Assembly: GCF_008035925.1 (NCBI RefSeq)
Contig: NZ_CP036264.1
Span: forward strand, 7,721,641 to 7,785,640
Length of the DNA: 64,000 bases
Source: Stieleria maiorica
Lineage (GTDB): Bacteria > Planctomycetota > Planctomycetia > Pirellulales > Pirellulaceae
Direction of reading: 5' to 3'
Each line of letters begins with the position of its first letter. The first letter of the stretch is position 1. Positions 26,934 to 35,638 of the stretch are shown here, piece after piece. The translations under genes and the position numbers were made by a program. A model generated the notes under the pieces. It saw nothing but the letters and a program-made list of their open reading frames with translations. It did no database searches and had not been told where the DNA came from.

Positions 26934-28507
26934 GTCGAAGCCCCCCGTGAGGTGTCCGATTGATTCACCGCCGCGCCGGTTGGGTCCTCGTCGGCGATGC
27001 CGTGGGGGCTGATCGGAACGGGGATCATCATGCCCTGTTCGTCCAACAGGTCTTCCAACTGATCGATCACCTCGGGCGCCAGCACGTGTTCGATCTTGTC
27101 GGCATCGCGGTCGACATTGGCGGTCGCCACGTCGGCATAGGCGATCAGATACATTTCCCACAACCGGTGTTGGCGGGTCAAACGCGCCGCCTCGGTGAAT
27201 CCGGCTTGCGTCAATTTGCAGTCGCCCTCGTGCATCCGCAGCAACTCATCTTCGACCGCTTGATCGATCGCGCGGCACAATCGGCGGCGTGACCAGCTCC
27301 GCATCGAAAGCAGCCGATCGACGGTGACAGGCGTCCGTCGGTTGGTTCGCAGCGCAAGGTCGCGACGAGCTTGTCCGCCGGAATGTTTCTCGATCTGCTC
27401 GTACATCGCGCGCAACAAATGCTGGCGATCGATCCGGCGATTGAGCCGCAGCCGTCGCAGGAACCGAATGATCACTCCGCGACGCGTGCCCAGCATCATG
27501 CTGATGAAGAAAAAGATCGAACACACCAACACGATCATCGCGCCGGACGGAAGCCCGGGAAACAACGCGCTGACCAAACCGCCGACGATGCTGCCGCAAG
27601 TCCCCAGCAGCGCGGCCCACAGCATCATCCGCCACATCGTCTCGGTCCAGAATCGAGCCGCGGCGGCCGGGATCACCAGCAACGCGATCATCAGCACCAG
27701 GCCCACCGCCTGCAATCCGACGATCGTCACCAGCACCACCATCGACATCAGTCCGACGTCCAACGCGACGACGGGAAATCCCTGCGCACCGGCGAACCCT
27801 TCGTCAAAGCACAGCAGTTTTAGTTCTTTGAACAGGATCAAACAGCCGACGATCACGACCAATGACGTGACCGCGATCAACTGGGCATCGGCGGCGCGCA
27901 TCGATGCCGTTTTGCCGTAAATGAACCCTTCCAAACCCGCGGCATGTCCCGTGTCCATCTGCTGGATCACGCCCAACAGCGCGACGCCGGCCCCGAAGAA
28001 CACGCTCAACACGATCCCCAACGCCGCGTCCTCCTTCAATCGCGTCTGGTTGCGGATCACCAAGATCACCGCGACCCCCAACAGCCCGCTGGTGCTTGCG
28101 CCGACCAACAACCACAGCAGCGATTTTTCGTCGCCGCCGAACCAATTGGCGGCGATGAAGGCGATCGCGATTCCCGGCAAACTGGCGTGGCTGAGTGCGT
28201 CGCCCATCAACGCACGCTTGCGCAACAACGTAAAACTGCCGACCAATCCCGACGCACCGCCAAGCACGGCGACGCCGAAGATCACGATCCGTGTGTTGTA
28301 GTCCTTCATCAACAACACCCGCCCCCACTGGGAATCGACCCATTGAAATGCGGCTTGACGGGAGCCATCGTTTTCCGGAGGTCGGCCCCGCGCGTGACAC
28401 ACCGTTGCCGACAACGTCAGCAAGGCCAGCAGCAACAACCCGCGCGCGAGCGGCAAGCCGTGATCACCGCAGGCAATCCTGGCAGAAACGCTTATCCGGC
28501 TGGTCAT
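26930..28507 (-). CDS. Metal ABC transporter permease with C-terminal DtxR/MntR-like domain
   Basis: A 525-residue ABC-3 type permease. It starts with a possible signal or leader helix (LPLARGLLLLALLTLSATVCHA), followed by about eight membrane helices containing LVGSFTLLRKRALMGDALSHASLPGIAIAF and GLVLMIALLVIPAAAARF. From residue about 345 to the end is a soluble part that resembles DtxR-type repressors: LSMRSWSRRRLCRAIDQAVEDELL, LTQAGFTEAARLTRQHRLWEMYL, then DADKIEHVL; the candidate metal ligands are H (RQHRLWE) and D, E, H (DADKIEH). The ATG at 28507 (MTSRISV) was picked; ATG codons at 28519 and 28585 are alternatives, the latter inside a tandem repeat. Paralogous to the next permease, with which it should form a heterodimer. 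Confidence 0.87.
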   Translation of the reverse strand: MTSRISVSARIACGDHGLPLARGLLLLALLTLSATVCHARGRPPENDGSRQAAFQWVDSQWGRVLLMKDYNTRIVIFGVAVLGGASGLVGSFTLLRKRALMGDALSHASLPGIAIAFIAANWFGGDEKSLLWLLVGASTSGLLGVAVILVIRNQTRLKEDAALGIVLSVFFGAGVALLGVIQQMDTGHAAGLEGFIYGKTASMRAADAQLIAVTSLVVIVGCLILFKELKLLCFDEGFAGAQGFPVVALDVGLMSMVVLVTIVGLQAVGLVLMIALLVIPAAAARFWTETMWRMMLWAALLGTCGSIVGGLVSALFPGLPSGAMIVLVCSIFFFISMMLGTRRGVIIRFLRRLRLNRRIDRQHLLRAMYEQIEKHSGGQARRDLALRTNRRTPVTVDRLLSMRSWSRRRLCRAIDQAVEDELLRMHEGDCKLTQAGFTEAARLTRQHRLWEMYLIAYADVATANVDRDADKIEHVLAPEVIDQLEDLLDEQGMMIPVPISPHGIADEDPTGAAVNQSDTSRGAST

Positions 28508-28548
28508 CGCATGCCACATTTCGTTTCGCTTGCATTCCGATTCACCGC

Positions 28549-28583
28549 AACTCCCAACTCCCAACTCCCAACTCCCAACTCTC
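28549..28583. repeat. 7-bp tandem repeat aactccc (about five copies)
   Basis: This is a simple tandem repeat between the ATPase stop and the first permease start. If translation began at 28585 it would encode a Gly/Trp/Ser-rich leader; more likely it is untranslated. Copy number could vary and change the spacing of the downstream ribosome-binding site. Confidence 0.75.
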
Positions 28584-29415
28584 AAATCGAACTCTCCCGT
28601 CGCCGCATCGCTTCGGTGACTTCGTCCAGCAGCGTCAATCGTCCGCCGTAGGTCTTTTGCAAATTGTCTTGGGTGAACGTGTCTTCGACCGGCCCGTGGG
28701 CGACGACGCGCATGTTCAGCAGCACGACGTAATCGAAGTACTCGGGAACGGTCTGCAGGTCGTGGTGGATGACCGCGGCGGTCTTTCCACGGGCCTTCAA
28801 GTCACGCAGGATTTCGACGATCGCGCGCTCGGTGGCCGCGTCGACGGCCGCGAACGGTTCGTCCATCAGGTACAAGTCGGCGTCCTGGACCAACGCTCGG
28901 GCCAAGAACGTTCGCTGTTGTTGGCCACCGGACAGCTGGCTGATTTGCCGATCCGCCAGGTCCCCGATCCCCACACGCGCCAGCGCCTCGCGGGCTTGTT
29001 CGCGATGTTTCTTGCGAACCGGTCGGCACCAACCGATTTTGTCATACAGCCCCATCGCGACGACATCCAAGGCGCTGACGGGAAACTGCCAGTCGACGCT
29101 TTCACGTTGGGGCACATAGCCGACGCGATGGCGGTTGTCCCGGTAGGTGTCACCGAAGATACGCACCCGCCCGGACGCCCGTGGGATCAAGTCCATCACG
29201 GCTTTCAGTAAGGTGCTCTTGCCGGCGCCGTTGGGGCCGACGATGCCGATCAATTGGCCGGCCGGTAAATCGAAGCCGACGTCCCAGATCACGGGTTTGC
29301 GGTGGTAGGCCACGGTCAAGTCGTACACCGACAGGGGCACGTCGGCGCCCGACCCATCGTCCCGTGCGGCGGTCGGGAGATTCGTTTCGTCGGTTCGTTC
29401 TTGTGGATTCAACAT
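28582..29415 (-). CDS. Metal ABC transporter ATP-binding protein
   Basis: A 277-residue ATPase of the ZnuC/MntA/TroB type. Walker A is [20 protein letters not shown] (near residue 58), the Q-loop is [14 protein letters not shown] (the VPQRxxVDWxFP form is typical of manganese/zinc/iron importers), the signature is [16 protein letters not shown], and Walker B is [14 protein letters not shown], followed by the switch histidine (VIHHDL). The first 25 residues are an acidic extension before the conserved start. It lies between the binding-protein gene and the permease genes and should power their transport. Confidence 0.92.
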   Translation of the reverse strand: MLNPQERTDETNLPTAARDDGSGADVPLSVYDLTVAYHRKPVIWDVGFDLPAGQLIGIVGPNGAGKSTLLKAVMDLIPRASGRVRIFGDTYRDNRHRVGYVPQRESVDWQFPVSALDVVAMGLYDKIGWCRPVRKKHREQAREALARVGIGDLADRQISQLSGGQQQRTFLARALVQDADLYLMDEPFAAVDAATERAIVEILRDLKARGKTAAVIHHDLQTVPEYFDYVVLLNMRVVAHGPVEDTFTQDNLQKTYGGRLTLLDEVTEAMRRRESSI

Positions 29416-29442
29416 GATCGGATCGGGCCGTGATGACCGCTG

Positions 29443-30456
29443 TCAATGTTCCGTTTGGCCGCTCAGTTTGCCTTGGAACCCGCCCGGATCGGCTTGACCG
29501 CCCAGTGCCCGCGTGGTGGTCGTCAGGTTGTGATCGAGCATCCCGATGTAGGTGCCTTCATAGGTGCCGGGGCGTCCCATCGCATCACTGAACAGCATGC
29601 CTCCCTTGACGACCTTGTGCCCCTGGCTTGCGGCACCCTCGATCAAGGCCTCGACGTTCTTGGGCGAGACGCTGCTTTCGACAAAAACGGCTTTGACGTT
29701 GCGGCGAATCAACAGGTCGACCAACGCGTTGATCTGTTGCAGGCCCGCTTCAGATTCCGTCGAAATCCCTTGGATCCCGCGGACGTCCAATCCGTATGCT
29801 CGCCCGAAATAGTTGAAGGCGTCGTGAGAGGTGATCAACAATCGGCTTTCTTCGGGGATCGTGGCGATCGCCTGGATCCCGTATGCATGCAGTTTCGCCA
29901 ACTCGGCTCGATAGGCCGTCGCGTTGGCTGCAAACTGATCGCCGTGTTCGGGCGCCAGACGCGTCAATTCATCGCGGATCAACTCCACGCACTCACTCCA
30001 CATCGACACGTCGTTCCAGACATGGGGGTCGCCATGGGATTGCCCGCTCCCGCCGCTTTCGTCCCCCTCCCCGGCCATCAGCCGGCCGCGATCGATCGCG
30101 TCGGTCACTGCAAACACCGGTTTGCTGCGGCTAACTTTCTCGAGCGTGTCGGCCATCTTTCCCTCCAACATCAACCCGCAATAAAAAACCGCTTCGGACT
30201 CCATGATGTCTTGGACGTCGTCGCGCGTCGGCATGTACAAGTGCGGGTCGACCCCGGCGCCACAGATCTGCGTCACCTCAATCCGGTCTCCGCCGACCGT
30301 GCGGACCAAATCGCCGACCATTCCGACCGTTACCACCACCCGCAGCTTCTTGCCGGAAGGTGCTGTGCCGGAGGATGTCCGGGGCGTTTGATCGCCTGAG
30401 TTGCATCCCAAAAACAGTGCGGCGATCCAGAACAGGGCGATTGGAGCGTTTTTCAT
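29443..30456 (-). CDS. Metal ABC transporter substrate-binding lipoprotein (ZnuA/TroA/PsaA family)
   Basis: A 337-residue lipoprotein: the signal sequence ALFWIAALFLGC (lipobox cysteine at residue 18) is followed by a low-complexity linker. Cluster A-I motifs include GAGVDPHLYMPTRDDVQ, a first metal-ligand histidine, GDPHVWNDVSMW with the second, LLITSHDAFNYFGRAYGL, and a third ligand region near VVKGGMLFSDAMG with Asp. This set fits binding proteins for Mn, Zn or Fe; with no long His-rich loop, manganese or iron is more likely than zinc, but this is inference. The ATG at 30456 was chosen for the lipobox and the AAGGA ribosome-binding site 8 nt upstream, although the frame is open to 30654. 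First gene of the importer operon. Confidence 0.9.
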   Translation of the reverse strand: MKNAPIALFWIAALFLGCNSGDQTPRTSSGTAPSGKKLRVVVTVGMVGDLVRTVGGDRIEVTQICGAGVDPHLYMPTRDDVQDIMESEAVFYCGLMLEGKMADTLEKVSRSKPVFAVTDAIDRGRLMAGEGDESGGSGQSHGDPHVWNDVSMWSECVELIRDELTRLAPEHGDQFAANATAYRAELAKLHAYGIQAIATIPEESRLLITSHDAFNYFGRAYGLDVRGIQGISTESEAGLQQINALVDLLIRRNVKAVFVESSVSPKNVEALIEGAASQGHKVVKGGMLFSDAMGRPGTYEGTYIGMLDHNLTTTTRALGGQADPGGFQGKLSGQTEH

Positions 30457-30617
30457 TAAGTTTTCCTTTGATTTTACGCATCTTCCGCCGTGCAATTTAG
30501 GCGGATTGTGGCCCGAATCCCAGCCGAGGAAAGCATGAAAAAAACGCCCCACGCCCGCCGGAATGTCCATTTTGCTTGCCGACGGGGGCTCCGCCGGCGG
30601 TTTGCTGGGCAAAAACG

Positions 30618-30635
30618 TACCCATATTTTTGGGTA
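30618..30635. promoter_or_regulatory. Inverted repeat, possible metal-responsive operator
   Basis: The sequence tacccatattttt-gggta forms TACCCA-N6-TGGGTA arms in an AT-rich spot about 160 bp before the start of the metal-binding protein gene. It lies in the divergent region between that gene and the RRM gene. A DtxR/MntR- or Fur-type regulator is a plausible reader, given the regulated genes, but no match to a defined box was shown. Confidence 0.4.
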
Positions 30636-30829
30636 TCCAGGCATAATCCCCCAAAGAATCACTCCCAGCCCACCTGGAAATAGTGTTACACTGACCGCAC
30701 GTGCGGACGACGGTTGTCGTCGTCCGGCTAGATCGAAGACCGAGACTCTCAGAACGAAATGGACGCCAATTGTGCGTCGCGGACAGCTCCGAGTGATGAG
30801 GCCTTCTGGAATTTGGAGCTGTAGTAGCG

Positions 30830-31195
30830 ATGAAGATGTATGTGGGAAATCTGGCTTGGGCCGTTACGACGGAAAAGCTGGAAGAAGTGTTTAGCCAGTA
30901 CGGTCAGGTCGACGACGCGATCGTGTTGACCGACCGGGAAACGGGCCGAAGCCGCGGCTTCGGCTTTGTGACGATGCCCGACGAGGCGGCTAAGGAAGCG
31001 ATCGAGGCCCTGGACGGGCAGGATTTCGAAGGTCGTCCGCTGCGGGTCAATGAAGCCCAAGAGCGAGCGCCGCGTGGCGGTGGCGGTGGCGGTGGCGGTG
31101 GCGGTTATCGCGGCGGCGGCGGCGGCGGCGGAAACCGCGGCGGCGGCGGTGGTGGTTACGGCGGCGGCGGCGGTGGAGGCCGCGGCGGCTGGTAA
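30830..31195 (+). CDS. RNA-binding protein (RRM, glycine-rich tail)
   Basis: A 121-residue protein with one RRM domain (residues 1-80): the RNP2 motif MYVGNLAW at the start and RNP1 RGFGFVTM near residue 44. Residues 81-121 form a Gly/Arg-rich tail of the RGG-like kind. Such proteins, common in cyanobacteria and planctomycetes, are often cold-induced and bind RNA as chaperones. The ATG at 30830 follows a GGAG-type site at about 30817-30820. The long 5' leader (over 100 nt from any promoter before the metal operon) could be involved in temperature control as in similar genes, but I cannot show that. A clear terminator follows at 31323-31366. Confidence 0.9.
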   Translation: MKMYVGNLAWAVTTEKLEEVFSQYGQVDDAIVLTDRETGRSRGFGFVTMPDEAAKEAIEALDGQDFEGRPLRVNEAQERAPRGGGGGGGGGGYRGGGGGGGNRGGGGGGYGGGGGGGRGGW

Positions 31196-31322
31196 TTAGC
31201 CTTGCGCTCTATCGCGTGACAGGGTTCACTCGGACCAATGCGCCGAAAGGCCTGCGTTTGAGTGGCGGTGGGCTGATTCCAGTTTCCACACCCCCGCACG
31301 CTGACACGCTCATTCATGTCTC

Positions 31323-31366
31323 AAACGCGACTCGGGTCGATCACGGCCCGGTCGCGTTTTGTTTTG
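31323..31366 (+). terminator. Rho-independent terminator of the RRM gene
   Basis: The stem aaacgcgac...gtcgcgttt (with an inner cggg/cccg) ends in a T-rich stretch (gttttgttttg). It lies 127 bp after the RRM gene stop. Confidence 0.75.
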
Positions 31367-31483
31367 CGCTTTTGCAATATCGAGCTTTTCCAATCTGGCC
31401 GGGCAAGTGATTAACCCCATCGGCATCAAGTTAAGACGAAACCCACGTTGGAATCATTGATGTCGATACGACGTTCAATGGCT

Positions 31484-31515
31484 CCCTTCTCCCCCGGCTT
31501 TGCGGGGGAGAAGGG
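31484..31515. repeat. Perfect 13-bp hairpin
   Basis: Arms cccttctcccccg and its complement enclose a 6-bp loop (gctttg). It lies in the gene-free region 31196-32104. The flanking text (cccctcaccccaacc-like) is a common intergenic motif in this kind of genome. Confidence 0.7.
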
Positions 31516-31815
31516 CTGGGGATGAGGGGGCCAACGCCGCGGAAACTGGTTGGGTGTACGGCCCCTCACCCCCAACCTGGCCTGATGAAAAAGTACGTGG
31601 CGTCGAAAACGGGTGAGCCGGCAATGATTGAAAATTGCAAAATGAACAGTGCAATTTGCGAAATGATTTGAGCGACGATTCCCGGCAAATTTGAATTCTG
31701 CAATGAACAGTTTGCAATTTGCAATCGAGGGATCCAGCAGAATCGCTGGACGACCCCGAACCTACCCAACGTTCCAAGTTCCATTGATTTTCGCCAGCCC
31801 ACCCCCAACCCATCT

Positions 31816-31881
31816 CCCCAAAACAGATCGCGGACATCATCCTTCCGCGATCGAATTCTGTTTGCGCGATCTGTTTTAGGG
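31816..31881. repeat. Inverted repeat with aaacagatcgcg arms
   Basis: Arms 31816-31832 and 31865-31881 match at 16 of 17 positions and flank 32 bp. A second pair of related gcaatttgcaa-like stretches lies at 31620-31730. No gene was seen between 31196 and 32104. Confidence 0.65.
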
Positions 31882-32104
31882 AGAGGAGAGCCATGCTCTA
31901 AATTGCGGACCGATTCGTGTAGACACCAACGCACTGGAAGGGAGGGTGACGTCGCGTGTTCGATAGTTCCCCGCCTTCACTTGGCGCCTATGCCCCGCGC
32001 TGCGCTCGACCCTCCCAGCCAGAAGGATGATTTCAAAACCGCACGCGCTGGGCAGGTGTGCGTGGATCTGGTTGCCGCGGCGGTGTTGCTGCTATGCTCT
32101 GGGG

Positions 32105-32521
32105 ATGTTCGCTTGGCTAAAAAAATTCGTCTCCGGTCCTGCGTCGCCGATCGCATCGTCAGGTTCATCGCGCGCCGCGCCACCGAGCGATCTGCGACAG
32201 ACGCTCCAAGTCGCGACCGTCTGGCAGGTCGTCGATCGGTTCTTGACCCAAAACCCCGCGCCCACTCCGCTAGGCGTCCAAGCACTCGTTGATGCCGGGG
32301 CCGCCAATCTGCTCGACGCGTCCGAGCTGATTCAGGTGTGTGAGAAGATCCAGGAGCACGGCTATCAGTTTCCGATCAATCCGACGTTGATCAATGAACT
32401 GAAGCAGCCGGAGTTGCTCGAGTTCTTGCGCTGGCACCAGCAGCATGATGTGGAGCCGGAGTACTACGCCAATGAAGCGACGATTCGCGAGCTGATCGAG
32501 CGGTTCCGCGCCAGCGGCTGA
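32105..32521 (+). CDS. Hypothetical protein
   Basis: A 138-residue protein. The ATG at 32105 (MFAWLKKFVSG) is preferred over an upstream one at 32027, as a GGGG stretch lies just before it and the earlier residues are Cys/Trp-rich and unlikely. A short hydrophobic start leads to a Ser/Ala/Pro linker, then a folded helical domain (TLQVATVWQVVDRFL to EATIRELIERFRASG) with no cysteines beyond one. I do not recognise a family. It converges on the methyltransferase gene at 32532 with 10 bp between the two stop codons. Confidence 0.6.
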   Translation: MFAWLKKFVSGPASPIASSGSSRAAPPSDLRQTLQVATVWQVVDRFLTQNPAPTPLGVQALVDAGAANLLDASELIQVCEKIQEHGYQFPINPTLINELKQPELLEFLRWHQQHDVEPEYYANEATIRELIERFRASG

Positions 32522-32531
32522 ACGGCCTGTC

Positions 32532-34034
32532 TCACTTGGGCATCGCGACCAGGATTCCGTTCTTCAGCATCGACCGCACGACGTCCAGCCCCTTCTTGCG
32601 CCCCGTTTCGATCGGCAGTCCGATCTCTTTGGAAAACAGGTCCAGGCACTGTTGCACGTTCCGCGAAGCGTCGAATTGTTCGATCAGGGTCCGGATGTAG
32701 CCGTCAATTCCGATGGTCACCGGCAGCCCCTTGTCCAGGTGCAGAACGATCGAGTCGCGTTTCCAGCGAAAGTCTTTCCAGTGAGACGTTTCGACTTGAC
32801 GCAACCCGTCGGCGACGGCCAATCGGCTGGACAGCAGCCGGTCATCGCCATCGCTGCCAAAGACGATGTCGCGGCTTGCGAACCCCTGGGCGATCGCATC
32901 GCCGATCGGCTCGCGAACCGGCTTGGTCAGCTCCGTGAAATCGAACCAGTTGTTCCCCCGGCGGCGTCGCAAGAAGATAAATCCGCCTTGGATCGCAGCG
33001 ACGCCGCGCTGGCGAAGGTACTGTTCCCATTGTTGCTGTTGCGTCGACAGTTCGGATTCATCGTCAATGGATTGGCTGAGCACGCTGCGGGCATAGGTCG
33101 ATGGGAACTGGCGGTTGGCCGAAAGGACCCAGACGTCGCAGCCCGAACCGGCAAACCAGCTCCTCAGGCGATCCTGCCAGTCCTGCCCTTCCAATTCGAC
33201 CCACTCGCAGATCGTCTGAAACGTCCCGCCTTCTTCGAGATGTTCGGGGACAGCGGCGAACATTATCTTGATGAACCCGTCCAGCTCAAACGGGCTGTAA
33301 CGATACGTGGTAACCGCCGAGGGGGAAATGATGAACGGCGGATTGGCCAAGATCGTGTCAAAACGCTCGCCGGCGACCGCCGAGAAAAGGTCGCCGGTGA
33401 CGGCACGCACGTTTTCACAACCGTTCAGTGCCGCATTGAAGCGGGCGAACTCCGCCGCCCTGGGATTCAAGTCCGAAGCAACCACCGACTCACTGCGTCC
33501 GCTTGCGGTGATCCCATGCAATGCGAACCCGCTGCAAAGGTCGAGCGTTTTGCCGCCCCGGTTGTGAATCGCGACCGCATTGAGATGCAACGCCGCATCG
33601 CACAGCGTGGGGACAAACAAGTCGTTGTCCAAGTAGTCGGTCCGCTGTAGGTCGGCGGCGAACAACAGGTCGTCTACCGGGACCAGGGTCGCGGCCGGAC
33701 ACAGTTTGCTTTCGTCTTGTGACACCAAGCCGCTTTGCAGACACGACTGGACGATTGCGGTCGGCAGCAGCGTGCCGGCAACGTCCGCATCGACGGGCAC
33801 CCCCAGGAAAAACAGCCTCGCGAGCACATCAAACGGACTCTCGCAGGGCCCGAGCGAAGCCAGTAACGCCGGCGGCAATCGGTCGCTGGGAGGCGGCACC
33901 AGGAATTCAAACGTCTCGTGTAGCTTTGTTTGCGTGTAGCCGGCGGCGCGGCAAACATCGCGAAAGCACGCGGCGTCCTTCGGCGACAGTGGGACCAGGG
34001 TCGTTTCAGAGATCACGGAATCAGAGCCTTTCAT
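32532..34034 (-). CDS. RlmG/RsmC-like SAM-dependent methyltransferase
   Basis: A 500-residue protein. Residues about 15-130 look like an N-terminal winged-helix or pseudo-catalytic domain. Residues about 155-360 hold a methyltransferase small domain: TLDLCSGFALHG (163-174; SAM loop), SVVASDLNPRA, and the NPPF motif in ILANPPFIISP (231-234), which identifies an enzyme that methylates an exocyclic amine of a base, probably in RNA. The C-terminal ~130 residues are an extra domain. The layout fits the RlmG/RsmC/PrmC-like group with its NPPF/Y motif; the exact target (rRNA nucleotide or a protein glutamine) cannot be told. It is downstream of a TPR-methyltransferase gene (14 bp apart, same strand). 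Confidence 0.8.
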   Translation of the reverse strand: MKGSDSVISETTLVPLSPKDAACFRDVCRAAGYTQTKLHETFEFLVPPPSDRLPPALLASLGPCESPFDVLARLFFLGVPVDADVAGTLLPTAIVQSCLQSGLVSQDESKLCPAATLVPVDDLLFAADLQRTDYLDNDLFVPTLCDAALHLNAVAIHNRGGKTLDLCSGFALHGITASGRSESVVASDLNPRAAEFARFNAALNGCENVRAVTGDLFSAVAGERFDTILANPPFIISPSAVTTYRYSPFELDGFIKIMFAAVPEHLEEGGTFQTICEWVELEGQDWQDRLRSWFAGSGCDVWVLSANRQFPSTYARSVLSQSIDDESELSTQQQQWEQYLRQRGVAAIQGGFIFLRRRRGNNWFDFTELTKPVREPIGDAIAQGFASRDIVFGSDGDDRLLSSRLAVADGLRQVETSHWKDFRWKRDSIVLHLDKGLPVTIGIDGYIRTLIEQFDASRNVQQCLDLFSKEIGLPIETGRKKGLDVVRSMLKNGILVAMPK

Positions 34035-34048
34035 GTGGGGGCAGCACC

Positions 34049-35431
34049 TCAGGATGCTTCATGACGATGGGCGGCGACCAGGAACCCGGTCACGCTTTCG
34101 TGTCCTTCCTTTCGGACTTCTGCCTCGGTGAACACCGTGGTGGAAAAGCCGCTCTGTTCCAGCCAGGATCGCACGCAAGCCTCGGTGTGCTGGTATCGCC
34201 CGGATGTGCCCAGTTGGTATCCATCGCCGACCAGGCCGTGGTTCGGGGCGTTGTCGTCCGGTGACCCGCAGGACTTTGGGGCAGGGTCGCAGCTCAGTTT
34301 TTCCAGGCTAAAGACCAGCGTCCCGCTGGGCCGCAACGTTCGCGCGGCCGCATCGAAGGTGGACCGCAGGTCTCCGATGTAGATCAGCGTGTCGGCGGAA
34401 ATCATCAAGTCAAAGGTTTCATCGCATGCGTCCAAGTATTCCGTCAGCTCGCTTTCAATCAGCTCATCGTACTGTTCTTTCTGCTGTGCCCGGGCCAGCA
34501 TTCCGGGCGACAGATCCACGCCCACCAAATGGTCGGCGTATTTCCGCAGGTAGCTCGCGCACAGCCCGGTTCCGCATCCCAAATCGACGACATTCAGCTT
34601 GCCGCGGTCATCATCCGCGACCAGGTTCTCGATGATGTTCGCGAGCAACTCGGGCGCCCGGTAATCGAGATTCGTCAGCAGCGACTCGAATCGTTCGGCA
34701 AAGACGTCAAAGGTTTGTTTGACATAGCTGGACGACGCCCGATCGGGCGGTGCTTCGCCCGGGCGGCAAACGAGCGCGAAGTGTTGTGCGATCGGATTGT
34801 CCGGTTCGATCGCCAACCATTGTTGATAGATCGCAAGCGCGTCTTCCAGTCGTCCCATTTGCCGGAACACTTTCCCCATGCCGTCTTTTGGGGAGATGTA
34901 GTTTGCATCCAGTTCCATCGCACGCTCGAAAGCCGCGATCGCATCGTCCAGCTGACCGATTTTATCCAGCGCCCAGCCGAGTGTGTTCCACAGCGCGGCG
35001 TCGCGGGGCTCTAATTCGGTTGCCCGTTTGTACGCCGCCACCGCTTCCAGATGACGATCCTGGTAGCCGTAGACGTGTCCCAGATGAAGGTGGACGTGGG
35101 GATCCGTGGGTTCAAAGTGAATCGATCGCTCATACGCATCGATGGCCTCGTCGTACCGTTCCGCTTCGGCCAGCATATTGCCCAGGTTGTTCAGCGCGCC
35201 GGGCTGATTGGGGTCGATCGTGATCGATTGGCGGACCCGCCGGATCGCCAACTCCAAATTTCCGAACTGCGCCGCAATGACGCCCAGCAGTTGCATCGCG
35301 ACGGTTTGCTCGGGTTCACGCTCAAGCACCTCTTTGTACAGCCGTTCCGACTTGGTGAGTTCTCCTTCGTGATGCAATCGAATCGCTTCATTGAGGAGGT
35401 CATTGGTTTCCCCCGACACCTCGCTCGCCAT
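34049..35431 (-). CDS. TPR-methyltransferase fusion protein
   Basis: A 460-residue protein. Residues 10-215 hold about six TPR units (for example ALNNLGNMLAEAERYDEAIDAYERS). Residues 235-460 are a DREV/UbiE-like methyltransferase with VVDLGCGTGLCA (281-292), VGVDLSPGML and FDLMISADTLIYIGD. The joint region SYVKQTFDVFAERFE and LDYRAPEL is shared with the paralogue at 37301. Proteins of this layout are common in planctomycetes and other bacteria; the methyl acceptor is unknown, and the TPRs probably recruit it. The gene is divergent from the Cys-rich protein gene and precedes the RlmG-like gene. Confidence 0.85.
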   Translation of the reverse strand: MASEVSGETNDLLNEAIRLHHEGELTKSERLYKEVLEREPEQTVAMQLLGVIAAQFGNLELAIRRVRQSITIDPNQPGALNNLGNMLAEAERYDEAIDAYERSIHFEPTDPHVHLHLGHVYGYQDRHLEAVAAYKRATELEPRDAALWNTLGWALDKIGQLDDAIAAFERAMELDANYISPKDGMGKVFRQMGRLEDALAIYQQWLAIEPDNPIAQHFALVCRPGEAPPDRASSSYVKQTFDVFAERFESLLTNLDYRAPELLANIIENLVADDDRGKLNVVDLGCGTGLCASYLRKYADHLVGVDLSPGMLARAQQKEQYDELIESELTEYLDACDETFDLMISADTLIYIGDLRSTFDAAARTLRPSGTLVFSLEKLSCDPAPKSCGSPDDNAPNHGLVGDGYQLGTSGRYQHTEACVRSWLEQSGFSTTVFTEAEVRKEGHESVTGFLVAAHRHEAS

Positions 35432-35638
35432 AATCCAGCCCGTCGCGTAGAGATTTGTGAAGTATTAACGTTGGCATGAGTCTAACGGACGCCGCGGGTC
35501 TGGCACAGCGGCAACCGTTGTCGGTAGGCAGCCCGACCACCAGACCGTAAACTGAAGCACTCGATCCGATCGTGCCGCGTCGATCTGTTTGAAGTTCGAC
35601 GCGCCTTGCCACACGATGAACGCTGTTAAAGTCATGCC

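Noticed and set aside
31475..31934. Two overlapping minus-strand frames of 122 and 139 codons
   Set aside because: They run through hairpin repeats and low-complexity intergenic sequence. There is no ribosome-binding site or recognisable domain.
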